Of a DNA stretch of 6,598 nucleotides, positions 6,327-6,598 are shown piece by piece (position 1 is the stretch's first letter; each line of letters opens with the position of its first letter). A program made the translations under genes and the position numbers. This DNA is from Chitinophagaceae bacterium (GTDB lineage Bacteria > Bacteroidota > Bacteroidia > Chitinophagales > Chitinophagaceae): NCBI GenBank assembly GCA_025963615.1, contig JAOQAL010000246.1:1-6598 (forward strand), given 5' to 3'. The notes beneath the pieces were generated by a model, which was given only the letters and a program-made list of their open reading frames with translations, was not told the origin of the DNA and searched no databases.

Positions 6327-6598
6327 TTATTTTACGGCCACAAGACCGCTGAAATTATACCATTTAAAAAATGTTTCGACATAACGGAAGCCTGTTGCTA
6401 AAAGCAATTCACGGTTCTCCATTAGCTTATAAGGTATCAGCACATTCTCCAGGGCTTCTCTTTTTTGAGAAATTTCCATGTCATTATAGTGATTTCTTTT
6501 CTTAAAATCATAATAGTATTTAATGAAAAGACGGTTAAAAAGAGAGTCTTCACCCAATACTTTTTCTATCAGTATAAAGCAGGAATTTTCATTCATCT
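6327..6598 (-). CDS. CmoA-like SAM-dependent methyltransferase, C-terminal part (5' end outside window)
   Basis: About 90 C-terminal residues are present. They resemble the end of the CmoA family (carboxy-SAM synthase, formerly called tRNA cmo5U34 methyltransferase): [23 protein letters not shown], then [16 protein letters not shown], a [14 protein letters not shown] stretch and the terminal SGLVAVK. From memory, E. coli CmoA has closely similar DFKRANGY, LEISQKR and ALENVM-type strings. The Met at 6594-6596 aligns with the interior of CmoA just before a core strand, and full members are about 240 residues. The gene therefore almost certainly begins beyond the right edge. The Rossmann SAM-binding motifs are not visible, so the split between true CmoA and a related small-molecule methyltransferase is open. 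The stop is TAA at 6327-6329, 19 bases before the membrane methyltransferase gene. Confidence 0.5.
   Translation of the reverse strand, partial: MNENSCFILIEKVLGEDSLFNRLFIKYYYDFKKRNHYNDMEISQKREALENVLIPYKLMENRELLLATGFRYVETFFKWYNFSGLVAVK

Overview
The window looks like chromosomal DNA from a member of the Bacteroidota, probably a Chitinophagaceae- or Sphingobacteriaceae-type organism. The reasons are moderately AT-rich DNA, mostly AT-rich leaders without a clear Shine-Dalgarno sequence, one promoter-like TAnnTTTG element, and protein families typical of that group. This placement is inferred from style, not from a marker gene.

The left two thirds is a signalling locus built from chemotaxis-derived parts. 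On the minus strand, bases 1-2637 carry the first 879 codons of a very large CheB-CheR-PAS fusion that continues past the left edge. Upstream of it on the same strand (2841-4061) is a 406-residue histidine-kinase-like protein. Its ATPase domain is intact, but Asn stands where the phosphorylatable His is expected. Across a 392-base intergenic region with two sets of short direct repeats lies a divergent plus-strand gene (4454-5485). It encodes a CheB-type methylesterase without a receiver domain but with a C-terminal Cys/His zinc-ribbon-like segment. The window has no chemoreceptor, CheA, CheW, CheY or flagellar gene. The two CheB domains, the CheR domain and the kinase-like protein are therefore more likely a sensory or stress-response module than a classical motility pathway.

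The right third is a separate minus-strand operon transcribed toward the signalling locus. It holds the C-terminal end of a CmoA-like SAM-dependent methyltransferase (6327-6598, cut by the right edge) and, 19 bases later, an integral-membrane isoprenylcysteine/phospholipid-type methyltransferase (5600-6307). Two adjacent methyltransferases suggest a small lipid or secondary-metabolite modification operon, but its substrate cannot be read from this window.

No RNA genes, insertion sequences, CRISPR arrays or phage genes are visible. The most notable observations are the His-to-Asn change in the kinase, an Arg-to-Cys change in the CheR signature, two receiver-less CheB domains in one locus, and the repeats in the divergent control region.
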